A stretch of 64,000 nt of DNA from Caryophanales bacterium (GTDB lineage Bacteria; Bacillota; Bacilli; Exiguobacteriales; Exiguobacteriaceae): positions 744,001 to 808,000 of the forward strand of contig CABJAC010000001.1 in the NCBI GenBank assembly GCA_902363455.1, read 5' to 3'. Every line of letters starts with the position of its first letter. Position 1 is the first letter of the stretch. The notes under the pieces are model-generated. The model had not been told where the DNA came from, ran no database searches, and saw nothing but the letters and a program-made list of their open reading frames with translations. Positions 48,042 to 58,329 of this stretch are shown here, piece after piece. The translations under genes and the position numbers were made by a program.

Positions 48042-49019
48042 ATGGCACAAATGACGATGATCCAAGCGATCACTGACGCAATGCGCGTCGAGATGAAACG
48101 CGACGAGCAAGTTCTCTTGTTCGGTGAAGACGTCGGTAAAAACGGTGGGGTATTCCGTGCGACAGAAGGTCTTCAAGATGAATTAGGCGAAGACCGTGTC
48201 TTCGATACACCACTTGCCGAGTCTGGTATCGGTGGTCTTGCAGTCGGATTCAGCTTGACTGGTTTCCGTCCAATTATGGAAATCCAATTCTTCGGATTCG
48301 TATTCGAAGTATTTGATTCTGTAGCGGCACAACTCGCACGTTTACGTTACCGTTCAGGCGGCACGTACAGTGCACCTGTTACAATCCGTTCACCTTTCGG
48401 TGGCGGTGTTAAAACACCTGAGCTTCATGCAGATAACTTGGAAGGATTAATGGCTCAGTCACCAGGACTTAAAGTCGTCATCCCTTCAACTCCGTATGAT
48501 GCAAAAGGTCTTTTGATCGCATCAATCCGCGACAACGATCCAGTTGTGTTCCTTGAGCACATGAAACTGTACCGTTCATTCCGCGGTGAAGTGCCAGAGG
48601 GCGATTACACGATCGAACTCGGAAAAGCTGACATCAAACGTGAAGGTACTGACGTGACGATCGTAACGTACGGTGCAATGGTTCACGCATCACTTAAAGC
48701 AGCTGAAGAGCTCGAAAAAGAAAACATCAGCGTTGAAATCATCGACTTGATGACAATCAGCCCGATTGACATCGACACAATCGTTGCATCAGTTAAGAAA
48801 ACGAACCGTGTTGTCGTCGTTCAAGAAGCTCAGAAACAAGCAGGTGTGGCTGCAATGGTCGCAACTGAAATTCAAGAGCGCGCGATTCTTGATCTTGAAG
48901 CACCGATTCTTCGTGTAGCGGCTCCTGATACAATCTTCCCATTCGCACAAGGTGAAGATGCATGGCTTCCGGACCACAAAGATATCGTTGAAAAAGTGAA
49001 AACAGTTTACAATTTCTAA
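48042..49019 (+). CDS. pdhB: Pyruvate dehydrogenase E1 beta subunit
   Basis: 325 residues; transketolase-like pyrimidine domain ([24 protein letters not shown] start, here [19 protein letters not shown]) and C-terminal domain. [12 protein letters not shown] and [16 protein letters not shown] carry substrate and ThDP contacts. AAAGGAG precedes ATG 48042, three bases after pdhA; E1 is an alpha2beta2 complex. Confidence 0.97.
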   Translation: MAQMTMIQAITDAMRVEMKRDEQVLLFGEDVGKNGGVFRATEGLQDELGEDRVFDTPLAESGIGGLAVGFSLTGFRPIMEIQFFGFVFEVFDSVAAQLARLRYRSGGTYSAPVTIRSPFGGGVKTPELHADNLEGLMAQSPGLKVVIPSTPYDAKGLLIASIRDNDPVVFLEHMKLYRSFRGEVPEGDYTIELGKADIKREGTDVTIVTYGAMVHASLKAAEELEKENISVEIIDLMTISPIDIDTIVASVKKTNRVVVVQEAQKQAGVAAMVATEIQERAILDLEAPILRVAAPDTIFPFAQGEDAWLPDHKDIVEKVKTVYNF

Positions 49020-49023
49020 GCGT

Positions 49024-49070
49024 GAACCGGAAAAAAGGAGAGAGGCAATTCTCTCCTTGCTTCCGTTTTA
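49024..49070 (+). terminator. Hairpin between pdhB and pdhC
   Basis: Inner stem AAGGAGAGA/TCTCTCCTT around GGCAAT and outer CGGAA/TTCCG, followed by only four T. Probably an attenuator, processing site or mRNA stabiliser rather than a full terminator. Confidence 0.6.
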
Positions 49071-49118
49071 AAGATAACAATCGACTTTGAAGAGTGAAAT
49101 AAAAGGAGGCTAATTCAA

Positions 49119-50423
49119 ATGGGTTTATTTGAATTCAAATTACCGGATATCGGTGAGGGTATTCACGAAGGTGAAATCGTAAAGTGGTTCGTTAAAGCAG
49201 GCGACACGGTCAAAGAAGATGACATTCTTCTTGAAGTCCAAAACGATAAAGCAGTCGTTGAAATCCCGTCACCAGTTGATGGCACAGTTAAAGAAGTAAC
49301 AGTAGACGAAGGTGTCGTAGCTGTCGTTGGCGACGTATTGATTACATTCGACGTTGAAGGTGAAGGTTCAGCTCCTTCTGAAGAAGAAGCTCCAGAACAA
49401 CCTAAAGCAGCAGATAACGCAAAAGATGTCCAAGACACAGACAGCAAAGTCGAAGACAAACCAACAGAAGTTCAAATCCATAAATCAGAACGTGTCATCG
49501 CGATGCCTTCAGTACGTAAGTATGCGCGTGAAAAAGGCGTAGACATCCGTGAAGTTCAAGGTTCTGGTGACAACGGTCGTGTTGTCAAAGAAGACATCGA
49601 TGCATTCGCAAACGGTGGACAATCTTCTGCTTCAGCTACACCAGCAACAGAAGAAAAAGCACCAGCGGCACAAGCTTCAGCACCTAAATCTGAAGTGAAA
49701 CCTTACGTTGCGGCTCAGCCTGAGCTTGAAACACGCGAGAAGATCAAAGGAATCCGTAAAGCGATTTCGAAAGCAATGGTCAACTCGAAACACACGGCTC
49801 CACACGTAACGTTGATGGACGAAGTCGATGTAACGAATCTTGTTGCTCTTCGCAAAAACTTCAAAGAAGTTGCAGCGGCACAAGGTACGAAATTGACATA
49901 CCTTCCATTCGTCGTGAAAGCATTGACAGCAGCGGCTAAGAAATACCCTGCCATCAACGCATCAATCGACGATGTCAACGAAGAAGTCGTTTACAAAAAC
50001 TACTTCAACATCGGTATCGCAGCAGACACAGACAACGGTCTTGTTGTTCCTGTCGTCAAAGATGCAGACCGTAAATCAATCTTTGCATTAGCAGACAACA
50101 TCAACGATCTTGCTGGTAAAGCACGTGAAGGTAAACTTTCTGGTGAGGAAATGAAAGGCGGATCGATCACGATTACAAACATCGGTTCTGCTGGCGGACA
50201 ATGGTTCACACCGGTCATCAACCACCCAGAAGTTGCAATTCTCGGAATCGGCCGTATTGCTGAAAAAGCAGTCGTCAAAAACGGTGAAATCGTTGCGGCA
50301 CCAGTACTCGCTCTTTCATTCAGCTTTGACCACCGTCTCATCGATGGTGCAACTGCACAAAACGCGCTTAACTTGGTTAAACGCTTGTTGAACGACCCAC
50401 AACTTCTCATTATGGAGGGATAA
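49119..50423 (+). CDS. pdhC: Dihydrolipoyl acetyltransferase E2 of pyruvate dehydrogenase
   Basis: Core of the complex; transfers acetyl to CoA. 434 residues. One lipoyl domain with Lys44 in NDKAVVEIP, Glu/Ala/Pro-rich linker (residues 80-125), peripheral-subunit-binding domain ([20 protein letters not shown]), a second linker, and catalytic domain with [10 protein letters not shown] (His-Asp). AAAGGAGG precedes the ATG. Separated from pdhB by 99 bases with a hairpin. Confidence 0.97.
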   Translation: MGLFEFKLPDIGEGIHEGEIVKWFVKAGDTVKEDDILLEVQNDKAVVEIPSPVDGTVKEVTVDEGVVAVVGDVLITFDVEGEGSAPSEEEAPEQPKAADNAKDVQDTDSKVEDKPTEVQIHKSERVIAMPSVRKYAREKGVDIREVQGSGDNGRVVKEDIDAFANGGQSSASATPATEEKAPAAQASAPKSEVKPYVAAQPELETREKIKGIRKAISKAMVNSKHTAPHVTLMDEVDVTNLVALRKNFKEVAAAQGTKLTYLPFVVKALTAAAKKYPAINASIDDVNEEVVYKNYFNIGIAADTDNGLVVPVVKDADRKSIFALADNINDLAGKAREGKLSGEEMKGGSITITNIGSAGGQWFTPVINHPEVAILGIGRIAEKAVVKNGEIVAAPVLALSFSFDHRLIDGATAQNALNLVKRLLNDPQLLIMEG

Positions 50424-50426
50424 GCA

Positions 50427-51839
50427 ATGGTAGTAGGTGAATTCGCACAAGAAACAGATTTACTCGTAATCGGGGCTGGCCCTGGTGGTTACGTCGCTGC
50501 AATCCGCGGTGCGCAACTCGGACTTAAAGTAACAATCGTCGAACGTGAAAACGTCGGTGGTGTTTGTTTGAACGTCGGATGTATCCCGTCAAAAGCCTTG
50601 ATCACAGCTGGACATAACTTCCAACATGCAAAAGGTTCTGACTCAATGGGAATCACGTCTGAAAACGTTGCAGTCGATTTCTCAAAAGTTCAATCTTGGA
50701 AACAGTCTGTTGTCAACAAATTGACTGGCGGTGTTGGTGGCCTTCTTAAAGGTAACAACGTCGAGACAGTTGTTGGGGAAGCGTACTTCCAATCTGAAGA
50801 TACAGTTCGTATCATCAACGAAGATTCTTCTACACCTTACAAATTCAAAAAATGTATCATCGCAACAGGTTCGACTCCAATCGAACTTCCAGCATTCAAA
50901 TGGTCAAAACGTGTCCTTTCTTCAACAGGCGCTTTGAACCTTCCTGAACTTCCGAAAAAACTCATCGTCATCGGTGGAGGATACATCGGAATGGAGCTTG
51001 GAACAGCGTATGCAAACTTTGATACTGAAGTTGTCATTTTAGAAGGAACAAAAGATATCCTTTCTGGGTTCGAGCCGGCAATGACGCAAGTCGTCAAGAA
51101 AAAGCTCAAACAAAAAGGAAACATCACGATTCACAACGAAGCACTTGCACAAAGTGTTGAAGAGACAGAAGAAGGCGTGAAAGTTACGTTTGAAGTCAAA
51201 GGTGAAACACAAACTGTCGAAGCGGACTATGTCCTCGTCACAGTTGGTCGTCGCCCGAACACATCTGATCTCGGTCTTGAAATGGCAGAAGTCAAAGTCA
51301 GCGAACGCGGACTTGTTGAAATCGACGATCAGTGCCGTACGTCGAACGAAAACATCTACGCAATCGGTGACATCGTTCCTGGACCACCACTTGCACACAA
51401 AGCTTCATTCGAAGCGAAAATTGCTGCTGAAGCGGCTGCTGGACACCCGGCATACCTCGACTACAGTGCGATTCCTGCGGTTGTCTTCACAGACCCAGAA
51501 CTCGCAACAGTCGGTTATACAGAAGCGCAAGCAAAAGAAGAAGGTCTTGATTACCTCGCTTCTAAATTCCCTTACGCTGCAAACGGACGTGCTCTTGCAC
51601 TCAACGAGCCAGACGGCTTCTTGAAAATGATCACACGCAAATCAGACGGTCTCTTGATCGGTGCTCAAATCGCTGGTACCGGCGCATCTGACATGATCGC
51701 AGAGATGGGACTCGCAATCGAGTCTGGAATGACTGCTGAAGATATCGCACTCACAATCCATGCACACCCTTCACTTGGTGAAATCGCAATGGAAACAGCT
51801 GAAGTAGCAATCGGAAGCCCAATCCACATCATCAAATAA
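50427..51839 (+). CDS. pdhD: Dihydrolipoyl dehydrogenase E3
   Basis: FAD enzyme that reoxidises dihydrolipoamide with NAD. 470 residues. FAD motif [12 protein letters not shown], redox disulfide C47-LNVG-C52, NAD motif [12 protein letters not shown], and active-site His-Glu in [17 protein letters not shown] precedes the ATG, three bases after pdhC. Confidence 0.97.
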   Translation: MVVGEFAQETDLLVIGAGPGGYVAAIRGAQLGLKVTIVERENVGGVCLNVGCIPSKALITAGHNFQHAKGSDSMGITSENVAVDFSKVQSWKQSVVNKLTGGVGGLLKGNNVETVVGEAYFQSEDTVRIINEDSSTPYKFKKCIIATGSTPIELPAFKWSKRVLSSTGALNLPELPKKLIVIGGGYIGMELGTAYANFDTEVVILEGTKDILSGFEPAMTQVVKKKLKQKGNITIHNEALAQSVEETEEGVKVTFEVKGETQTVEADYVLVTVGRRPNTSDLGLEMAEVKVSERGLVEIDDQCRTSNENIYAIGDIVPGPPLAHKASFEAKIAAEAAAGHPAYLDYSAIPAVVFTDPELATVGYTEAQAKEEGLDYLASKFPYAANGRALALNEPDGFLKMITRKSDGLLIGAQIAGTGASDMIAEMGLAIESGMTAEDIALTIHAHPSLGEIAMETAEVAIGSPIHIIK

Positions 51840-51844
51840 GTAAC

Positions 51845-51888
51845 GAAGACCTTGAAACGGGGAGCCGACCGTTTCAAGGTCTTTTTTG
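51845..51888 (+). terminator. Intrinsic terminator after pdhD
   Basis: AGACCTTGAAACGG pairs with CCGTTTCAAGGTCT around GGAGCCGA, then six T. Confidence 0.94.
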
Positions 51889-51945
51889 TTCGTTTAACTC
51901 TGCTTAAAAATAGGAAAAGAATAAAAAAAGAGAGGGTGAGTTGAA

Positions 51946-52254
51946 GTGGAACCTCAATTGTCTCCGATCGAAGAACTGTATCATGTCTCAGAAGTGGATA
52001 AGGTCCGATTCATTGGTGTCACAACTGATCATGCCCGGTACGATTTTGGTGTGATCTTTACAGGTCAATTTTTCGGGAAGATGTTGGTCGTCAGCCTCAG
52101 CAGCGGACGCGCAGCTTTGTTGGATCATGAAGATGTCCTCGACGCAGATGTCCTGCACCGGATACTTGATGTGGATCCGATCGATGCTGGGGCGGTCGGA
52201 GACTTTTTAGGAACCCTGTTACCTTACGTCCCCCGTTATGAACAGGCGGACTAA
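51946..52254 (+). CDS. DUF3055-like (SAV0927 family) protein
   Basis: 102 residues, unknown function. GTG start 51946 behind GAGAGGGTGAG. The block VRFIGVTTDHARYDFGVIFTG followed by FFGKMLVVSLSSGRAALL fits DUF3055/SAV0927 proteins of Bacilli; assigned from memory. Soluble. Convergent with speA; a terminator palindrome sits between them. Confidence 0.72.
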   Translation: MEPQLSPIEELYHVSEVDKVRFIGVTTDHARYDFGVIFTGQFFGKMLVVSLSSGRAALLDHEDVLDADVLHRILDVDPIDAGAVGDFLGTLLPYVPRYEQAD

Positions 52255-52298
52255 AAAAAATCCTGCAGGTGCTTTACGCACCTGCAGGATTTTTGGAA
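52254..52298. terminator. Bidirectional terminator DUF3055 gene / speA
   Basis: AAATCCTGCAGGTGC pairs perfectly with GCACCTGCAGGATTT around TTTAC, with A and T flanks. Confidence 0.94.
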
Positions 52299-52306
52299 TA
52301 AACCCG

Positions 52307-53794
52307 TTACCGGATGGCATTGGATTGTTGAATGACTTTGATGGTTTCGAGTGTGTGATCTTCGAGACCTTGAACCGGCAGACCGGCTTCGATGTTTTCT
52401 TTGATGTACGCCAAGTTGTCGGTCGTAATCATTTCTCCTGGAATGAAGATTGGGATACCAGGCGGATAGACCATCATGAATTCTGCCGAAATACGGCCGA
52501 CCGCATCTGCGAGCGGAATAGTCTCCGTCTCCTCATAGAAGGCGTCCCGCGGGCTGAGCGCAAGCGCAGGGATATCGGGTAAGACAATCGAATGGGAAGC
52601 GGTTTTTGAACCCGTATCCCGGTGTCGTTCGACCAGTTCAGCCATTCCTTTGAGCAAGGCGTCAATCGTCTCTTCTGAATCACCGGACGTGATGATCAAC
52701 AAAATGTTGTTTAAGTCAGAAAGCTCGACTTCAATCCGGTGTTCTTCCCGTAAAAATTCCTCGACGAGATGACCGGAAATTCCGAGTCCTTTGACAGAAA
52801 TCAAGACTTTTGTCGGATCGAAGGCAAAGGTTGCACTCGAGTGCAGATCGGCTTCTCCGAAGACAGCGAGATAAGGAAGCTTGGCGAGCCCCATTCGCAT
52901 CCGCGTCGCGAGTTCGAGTGCGCGGCGGTTCATCGCCTCACCATTGATGGCAAGGTGACGACGGGCACAGTCGAGTGACGCAAGCAACAAATAAGAGGTT
53001 GAAGTCGTCGTCAGCATCGAGAGGACGGCTTGTACCTTATCGGGCGATACAAGACCACGACGGACGTTTAAGACAGAACTCCCTGTCAAAGAGCCACCAA
53101 GTTTATGCACGCTCGTCGCAGCAAGGTCAGCGCCTGCCTGCATTGCGGATAATGGCATATCATCGTGAAACGCGATATGGACGCCGTGTGCTTCATCGAC
53201 AAGGACGGGAATCCCTTTACTATGTGCCAGCGTAACGATGCTCTCCAAATCGCCAGCAACGCCGAAATACGTCGGATTGATCACGAGGACGGCTTTTGTA
53301 TCCGGGTGCAGGCTGAGTGCACGTTCGACGGCACTTGGTGTAATCCCGTGTGCGATGCCGAACATTTCATCAAACTCCGGATGAATGAAAATCGGGTGCG
53401 CTCCAGAAAGAACGATAGCCGACATCACCGATTTATGGACATTTCGCGGAACAAGAATTTTATCGTCCGGACCGACGACACTCATGATCATTGCCATGAT
53501 GGCGGTTGAAGTTCCCTGAACCGAGAAAAATGTTTCGTCAGCATGGAAGGCTTGCGCCGCAAGTCGGTGGGCATCTTTGATAATGCCTTTTGGATGATGA
53601 AGGTCATCAAGCGGAGCGATATTGATTAAATCAATATCGAGCGCATTTTGACCTATAAATGATCGAAAAGCAGGATCCATCCCTTGGCCATTTTTATGAC
53701 CGGGAATATGAAATTGAATTGGTTGACGTTTCGCATGCGCCAGCAGCGCATCGAATAAAGGTGTATCGAGCTGTGTTAAGCTTTTTGTTTGCAC
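52307..53794 (-). CDS. speA: Orn/Lys/Arg decarboxylase family, probably arginine decarboxylase
   Basis: PLP enzyme for polyamine synthesis (arginine to agmatine), 495 residues. Signatures: FHIPGHKNGQGMD, FFSVQGTSTAIMAMI, DEAHGVHIAFHDD and the PLP Lys in SVHKLGGSLTGSS; C-terminal YPPGIPIFIPGE. GTG start 53794 behind AAGGGGGG; no later start fits. Adjacent to pdhD and yktA as in B. subtilis. Substrate (Arg against Lys) is inferred from that synteny. Confidence 0.87.
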   Translation of the reverse strand: MQTKSLTQLDTPLFDALLAHAKRQPIQFHIPGHKNGQGMDPAFRSFIGQNALDIDLINIAPLDDLHHPKGIIKDAHRLAAQAFHADETFFSVQGTSTAIMAMIMSVVGPDDKILVPRNVHKSVMSAIVLSGAHPIFIHPEFDEMFGIAHGITPSAVERALSLHPDTKAVLVINPTYFGVAGDLESIVTLAHSKGIPVLVDEAHGVHIAFHDDMPLSAMQAGADLAATSVHKLGGSLTGSSVLNVRRGLVSPDKVQAVLSMLTTTSTSYLLLASLDCARRHLAINGEAMNRRALELATRMRMGLAKLPYLAVFGEADLHSSATFAFDPTKVLISVKGLGISGHLVEEFLREEHRIEVELSDLNNILLIITSGDSEETIDALLKGMAELVERHRDTGSKTASHSIVLPDIPALALSPRDAFYEETETIPLADAVGRISAEFMMVYPPGIPIFIPGEMITTDNLAYIKENIEAGLPVQGLEDHTLETIKVIQQSNAIR

Positions 53795-53841
53795 CAGATT
53801 TCCCCCCTTAAAACCGAATAAAAAAACAATCAAACAAGCTA

Positions 53842-53869
53842 ACTATAACAAGTTTTCATGAGGTTGCAA
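53842..53869 (-). promoter_or_regulatory. speA promoter
   Basis: On the minus strand TTGCAA (53864-53869), 16 bases, TATAGT (53842-53847), about 45 bases before the GTG start. Confidence 0.65.
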
Positions 53870-53926
53870 CTGTTTTATACGCGATTTCGTTGTAAAATAG
53901 AAAGCGTCAAGAAAGGAAGTGTCACA

Positions 53927-54199
53927 ATGGCAGTCAATTATCCGATTAATCCGGACTGGTCTACGGACGAAATCGTTACCGTCATCCATTTTTTTAACGT
54001 CGTCGAAGAAGCCTATGAAAAAGGAGTTGATCGTAGTGCCTTCTTAAGTGCTTACCAAGCGTTTAAGGCAATCGTCAACTCAAAATCAGAAGAAAAACAA
54101 TTGGATCAATTTTATTTTGAAGAGACCGGATGTTCTAGTTACCGCGCCGTCCAACAAGCAAGAAAACAAGAACAACCACTTTTGCGATTGAAGAAATAA
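53927..54199 (+). CDS. yktA: UPF0223 family protein YktA
   Basis: 90 residues, unknown function. NYPINPDWSTDEIVTVIHFF and YEKGVDRSAFLSAYQAFKAIV and the C-terminal FEETGCSSYRAVQQA match the UPF0223 family. Start 53927 has AAAGGAAG upstream. Divergent from speA; the same neighbour pair exists in B. subtilis. Confidence 0.88.
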   Translation: MAVNYPINPDWSTDEIVTVIHFFNVVEEAYEKGVDRSAFLSAYQAFKAIVNSKSEEKQLDQFYFEETGCSSYRAVQQARKQEQPLLRLKK

Positions 54200-54247
54200 G
54201 ACAGATCTATCCACAAAAGCGTCTAACATGCTGAACATGTCCTAGTG

Positions 54248-54299
54248 TAAGCGGCTTTCACTCCTTCATATAGAAGGAGGAAAGCCGTTTGTTTGTTTA
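54248..54299 (+). terminator. Terminator after yktA
   Basis: AAGCGGCTTTC and ACTCCTTC pair with GAAGGAG and GAAAGCCG(TTT) around ATATA, then TTTGTTTG. Confidence 0.85.
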
Positions 54300-54325
54300 G
54301 AAAAAACAAAAACTGGTTATATACT
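54296..54325 (+). promoter_or_regulatory. Candidate promoter of the 62-residue ORF
   Basis: TTTAGA (54296-54301), 18 bases, TATACT (54320-54325), immediately downstream of the yktA terminator; leaves a leader of about 145 bases. Confidence 0.4.
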
Positions 54326-54477
54326 ACATACAAGACGATATCGTGTAACTGTAATTTTTAAAAATAGATACTTTACATCTAAGTTGATTCGTACTATTAT
54401 GGATTCAATCCACTAATTAGTCGCAATTGTCTGATAACTAAGTAAATTTGTTTATCCCGCGAAGGAGTGTGGTTACT

Positions 54478-54666
54478 GTGAAACAAGTGATAGAAGCATA
54501 CAAAAGAAAAGATGCAGAAAAACGCATTCCTGTATTGCGCCTCGAAATCGATTATGAACTTGCGACATTGCATGATGCAATCGTAGCAAGTGATACGGAA
54601 GCGGTAGGTGCGAGTAAGGAACGCCTTGAAAAATACCGCCAAGAGATGGTACGCCTCGAAGCGTAA
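54478..54666 (+). CDS. 62-residue helical protein, possibly YkzI-like
   Basis: GTG start 54478 behind GAAGGAG. The protein is charged and predicted fully helical (EAYKRKDAEKRIPVLRLEID ... KERLEKYRQEMVRLEA), with no cysteine or membrane segment. Position between yktA and yktC is where small B. subtilis genes such as ykzI lie; family membership is a guess. Own terminator follows. Confidence 0.65.
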   Translation: MKQVIEAYKRKDAEKRIPVLRLEIDYELATLHDAIVASDTEAVGASKERLEKYRQEMVRLEA

Positions 54667-54717
54667 GACATGCGTTCCATTTAACAATAAAATAACTCAA
54701 AATAAAATAATAATGCC

Positions 54718-54760
54718 AGAATCAACCAGCGAATCTTTTCGTTGGTTGATTTTTTTTGTT
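54718..54760 (+). terminator. Terminator after the 62-residue gene
   Basis: AATCAACCAGCG pairs with CGTTGGTTGATT around AATCTTTT, then eight T. Confidence 0.9.
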
Positions 54761-54808
54761 ACTATTATAGAGTAGTATGATGTTCGACAGACTGAAGGGG
54801 TGAGACAG

Positions 54809-55588
54809 ATGCAGGGGCTAGAGTTGCATGCGATTGATCTGATGAAACGGGCAGGAAAGTACATCCGTCAAAAAATGGATCAGGCGTATCATATAGAAGA
54901 AAAAACGAACAAAAGTGATCTCGTCACCGAAATTGATCAACATGTAGAAGACTTGTTGATCAAGGGCATCTTGGAAAAATATCCGGATCATCTGATTTAT
55001 GGAGAAGAGGGACGAATTGAGCGACCGGATACATTGGACGGCACCATCTGGTTTGTCGACCCGATTGATGGGACGATGAATTTCATTCGTCAGAAACGAT
55101 TGTTTGCGGTGTCTATTGCCATCATGATTGATGGCGAATTACGTTACGGTTTTGTATATGACGTAATGGCAGATGAAATGTTCCATGCCATCAAAGGACA
55201 AGGGGCGTATGAGAATGGAATTCGTCTGGATCCAATCGAAGATCGTCCGGTCAAAGAAGCCATCATCTGCATGAATGCGACGTGGGTGACGGCGAATCGC
55301 CGGATTGATCCGAGCCTGCTCGCTCCACTCGTCCGTGATGCGGTCGGAACACGTGCGGTCGGAGCGGCATCCCTTGAACTTGCATGGGTCGCCGCCGGTC
55401 GCGTAGACGGTTACATCACGATGCGCAACATGCCTTGGGACTATGCGGCGGGGCAACTGTTGATTGAAGAGTTGGGTGGACGTGTCGGCACGATTGAAGG
55501 AGCGGATATGAGCTTTTTGGAACAGACGAGTGTTCTTGCCGGGAGTCAACGGTTTGTGTCAGACGTATTGACGTATGTGCAAAAATAA
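54809..55588 (+). CDS. Inositol monophosphatase family protein (YktC)
   Basis: 259 residues. Metal-binding motifs GEEG (near residue 65), VDPIDGTMNF and WDYAAGQLLIEELGG are intact, so it should be an Mg-dependent phosphatase of the IMPase/SuhB family. GAAGGGG precedes ATG 54809. Substrate could be inositol phosphate or another phosphomonoester. Ends inside a hairpin shared with ylaF. Confidence 0.9.
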   Translation: MQGLELHAIDLMKRAGKYIRQKMDQAYHIEEKTNKSDLVTEIDQHVEDLLIKGILEKYPDHLIYGEEGRIERPDTLDGTIWFVDPIDGTMNFIRQKRLFAVSIAIMIDGELRYGFVYDVMADEMFHAIKGQGAYENGIRLDPIEDRPVKEAIICMNATWVTANRRIDPSLLAPLVRDAVGTRAVGAASLELAWVAAGRVDGYITMRNMPWDYAAGQLLIEELGGRVGTIEGADMSFLEQTSVLAGSQRFVSDVLTYVQK

Positions 55589-55610
55589 AACGCCCTGTCT
55601 GGGCGTTTAA
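55584..55610. terminator. Hairpin shared by yktC and ylaF
   Basis: AAACGCCC pairs with GGGCGTTT around TGTCT. On the minus strand it is followed by TTATTTTTG, so it mainly terminates ylaF; it overlaps the yktC stop. Confidence 0.75.
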
Positions 55611-55777
55611 GCTTGCTTGCGCAGCCGGGCTTTAAGAACAAAGCCGACAGCCATCGAGACAATCATCAGTAATATGGAGACAAACATCATCACGACGTTT
55701 TGCTCTGCGATAAAAATACCGATCGAAGCCATCGACCCAACTGCCAAGATGGCTAATAATAGAAAAATAATCCGCAT
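55607..55777 (-). CDS. ylaF: YlaF family small membrane protein
   Basis: 56 residues with two membrane helices (IIFLLLAILAVGSMASIGIF and MMFVSILLMIVSMAVGFVL) and a basic tail KARLRKQA. Start 55777 has GAGGGGG upstream. The same small gene lies before typA in B. subtilis. Function unknown. Confidence 0.82.
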   Translation of the reverse strand: MRIIFLLLAILAVGSMASIGIFIAEQNVVMMFVSILLMIVSMAVGFVLKARLRKQA

Positions 55778-55964
55778 CTGTAGTTTCCCCCTCACGATAC
55801 ATGAACTCGTCTCTAGTTTAGCGTGAATCGGGGACAATGAAAAGGCTTTCGCTATCATCTTCAATCGAAGTGATTGCCAACTACCAGTCAACCTGTGCTA
55901 TACTCTTAAAGTTGACCGAAAGTATTTATGGATTATTTAAATGAACAGAAAGAGGTACACACCT

Positions 55965-57812
55965 ATGACAACAGTAGTAAGAAATGATTTACGCAACGTC
56001 GCGATCATCGCCCACGTTGACCATGGTAAAACGACACTCGTCGATGAGCTTTTAAAACAATCTGGAACATTCCGTGCGAATGAACTAGTTGAAGAACGCG
56101 CAATGGACTCAAATGATATCGAGCGTGAGCGCGGAATCACGATCCTTGCGAAAAACACAGCAATCGATTACAAAAATACACGCATCAACATCGTTGATAC
56201 ACCAGGTCACGCCGATTTCGGTGGTGAGGTTGAACGTATCATGCGTATGGTTGACGGCGTTATCCTCGTTGTTGACGCACGTGAAGGCTGTATGCCACAA
56301 ACACGTTTCGTATTGAAAAAAGCACTTGAGCAAGGTCTCCAACCAATCGTCGTCGTCAATAAAATTGACAAGCCGATGGTTCGTCCGCTCGAAGTTGTTG
56401 ACGAAGTCGTCGACCTCTTGATTGACCTTGGAGCAGATGAAGATCAGCTCGAATTCCCAGTCGTTTATGCATCGGCAGTCAACGGCTCAAGTTCGTTTGA
56501 CCCTGAACTTGAAAATCAAGAAGATACAATTACAAACGTTCTTGACTTGATTCTTGAACACACACCGGCTCCTGTTGATAACAGCATGGATCCATTACAA
56601 TTCCAAGTTACGATGCTTGACTACGATAATTACCTTGGTCGTATCGGAGTAGGACGCGTTTTCCGTGGAGAAATCAAAGTTGGAGACAGCGTGTCGCTTT
56701 CTAAACTTGATGGATCAATCAAAAACTTCCGTGTAACGAAATTATTCGGTTACTTCGGTCTGAAACGCGTCGAAATCGAAGCAGCGAAAGCTGGAGATTT
56801 GATCGCAATCGCAGGAATGGAAGACATCAACGTTGGGGAAACGGTTTGCCCGACTTCACACGTCGATCCACTCCCATTACTTCGTATCGATGAGCCGACT
56901 CTTCAAATGACGTTCATCGTCAACAACTCGCCATTCGCTGGTCGTGAAGGTGACCTCGTCACTTCGCGTAAAATCGAAGAGCGTCTTGAAAAAGAGCTTG
57001 AAACAGACGTTTCACTCCGCATCGAAAACACAGATTCACCGGACCGCTGGATCGTATCTGGCCGTGGTGAGCTTCACCTCGGTATCTTGATCGAAAACAT
57101 GCGTCGTGAAGGATACGAAATTCAAGTATCTAAACCGCAGGTAATCATCAAGGTTGAAGACGGCGTAAAAGTTGAGCCGTTTGAGCGCGTTGTCATTGAT
57201 ACACCGGAAGAATACACTGGTGGCGTCATGGAATCGATTGGTCTCCGTAAAGGTGAACTGACGAACATGCAAACAATGGATAACGGACAAACAAAAATGG
57301 AGTTCATCGTTCCTTCACGTGGATTAATCGGATACCGGAATGAATTCTTATCTGCAACACGCGGATACGGAATCATGAACCACACATTCGAAGAATACCG
57401 TCCGTTCATCAATGCAGACATCGGTGGACGCCGCAGTGGTGTTATGGTTTCAATCGAAACTGGTAAAGCAACTGCTTACGCTATCTCTGCACTTGAAGAC
57501 CGTGGAACGATCTTTATCGAGCCAGGCCTTGAAGTATACGAAGGAATGATCATCGGGGAATGTAACCGTGACGTCGATCTCGCTGTTAACGTCGTTAAAG
57601 CGAAACAATTGACAAACATGCGTGCATCTGCGAAGGATACGACAAACGTTCTTAAACGTCCACGTGTCTTCTCACTTGAAGAATCGTTGACATTCTTGAA
57701 TGAAGATGAGTACTGTGAAATCACACCAGAATCAGTTCGTCTTCGTAAACAAGTATTGAACAAAAACGAACGTGAAAAACAAGACAAGCGTCGTCGTCTT
57801 GGTAAAGACTGA
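55965..57812 (+). CDS. typA: Translational GTPase TypA/BipA
   Basis: Ribosome-binding GTPase used in ribosome assembly and stress growth, 615 residues. G1 [10 protein letters not shown]2 region ERERGITI, G3 [10 protein letters not shown]4 NKIDKP, G5 SAVNG, then EF-G-like domains and the BipA C-terminal domain with [27 protein letters not shown] precedes ATG 55965. Confidence 0.97.
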   Translation: MTTVVRNDLRNVAIIAHVDHGKTTLVDELLKQSGTFRANELVEERAMDSNDIERERGITILAKNTAIDYKNTRINIVDTPGHADFGGEVERIMRMVDGVILVVDAREGCMPQTRFVLKKALEQGLQPIVVVNKIDKPMVRPLEVVDEVVDLLIDLGADEDQLEFPVVYASAVNGSSSFDPELENQEDTITNVLDLILEHTPAPVDNSMDPLQFQVTMLDYDNYLGRIGVGRVFRGEIKVGDSVSLSKLDGSIKNFRVTKLFGYFGLKRVEIEAAKAGDLIAIAGMEDINVGETVCPTSHVDPLPLLRIDEPTLQMTFIVNNSPFAGREGDLVTSRKIEERLEKELETDVSLRIENTDSPDRWIVSGRGELHLGILIENMRREGYEIQVSKPQVIIKVEDGVKVEPFERVVIDTPEEYTGGVMESIGLRKGELTNMQTMDNGQTKMEFIVPSRGLIGYRNEFLSATRGYGIMNHTFEEYRPFINADIGGRRSGVMVSIETGKATAYAISALEDRGTIFIEPGLEVYEGMIIGECNRDVDLAVNVVKAKQLTNMRASAKDTTNVLKRPRVFSLEESLTFLNEDEYCEITPESVRLRKQVLNKNEREKQDKRRRLGKD

Positions 57813-57839
57813 GCTCTTAACACGTAAGGGGGACTGGCA

Positions 57840-58193
57840 ATGACTGCACAACCTGCCGTTGCTTCTGATTTCTCGAAATATGATATTCCTGCCGTCGCCA
57901 AGTTAGTCGGCGTAGGAAGTGATCCAAATAATCTAAGCGCTGGTTTTAACGCGCTGATGATTACCGTTGTCATCTTGACGTTGATCGTGTTTAAATTAGG
58001 TTTTGCAAAAGAGTTGGCCTGGTGGAAATCACTGATTGTCTATCTGATGTTGGCTGTTTTCTCAGCTGCGTTAACACTCGTCTTCTGGACGTGGCCGATT
58101 CCTGAGGTCTTGCTCGTGATGGTCGTCATTCTTGGAATCTACCGGTTCCGGATGTGGATGGTCAAACGTGAGCGGGAACGGACTGCTACGTAA
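57840..58193 (+). CDS. ylaH: YlaH-like membrane protein
   Basis: 117 residues with three membrane helices in the C-terminal two thirds (about residues 41-61, 69-88, 90-106) and a basic cytoplasmic end (RMWMVKRERERTAT). AAGGGGG precedes the ATG; 27 bases after typA, as in B. subtilis ylaGH. Function unknown. Confidence 0.88.
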   Translation: MTAQPAVASDFSKYDIPAVAKLVGVGSDPNNLSAGFNALMITVVILTLIVFKLGFAKELAWWKSLIVYLMLAVFSAALTLVFWTWPIPEVLLVMVVILGIYRFRMWMVKRERERTAT

Positions 58194-58206
58194 GTTGATA
58201 TACGCT

Positions 58207-58243
58207 TGGACCCGTCTTCTAATCAGAAGGCGGGTTTTTTTGT
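58207..58243 (+). terminator. Intrinsic terminator after ylaH
   Basis: GACCCGTCTTCT pairs with AGAAGGCGGGTT around AATC, then seven T. Confidence 0.92.
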
Positions 58244-58329
58244 GTAAAACGATGGGAAAATGGCGGTATGTTCGAATTGAGGAATAATCAGGACGGTTTG
58301 GGGAAAAAAACGGTAAGGGGTGATAAAGC

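Noticed and set aside
52238..53509. Plus-strand ORFs of 60-114 residues opposite speA
   Set aside because: All lie inside a well-supported decarboxylase gene and have no ribosome sites.
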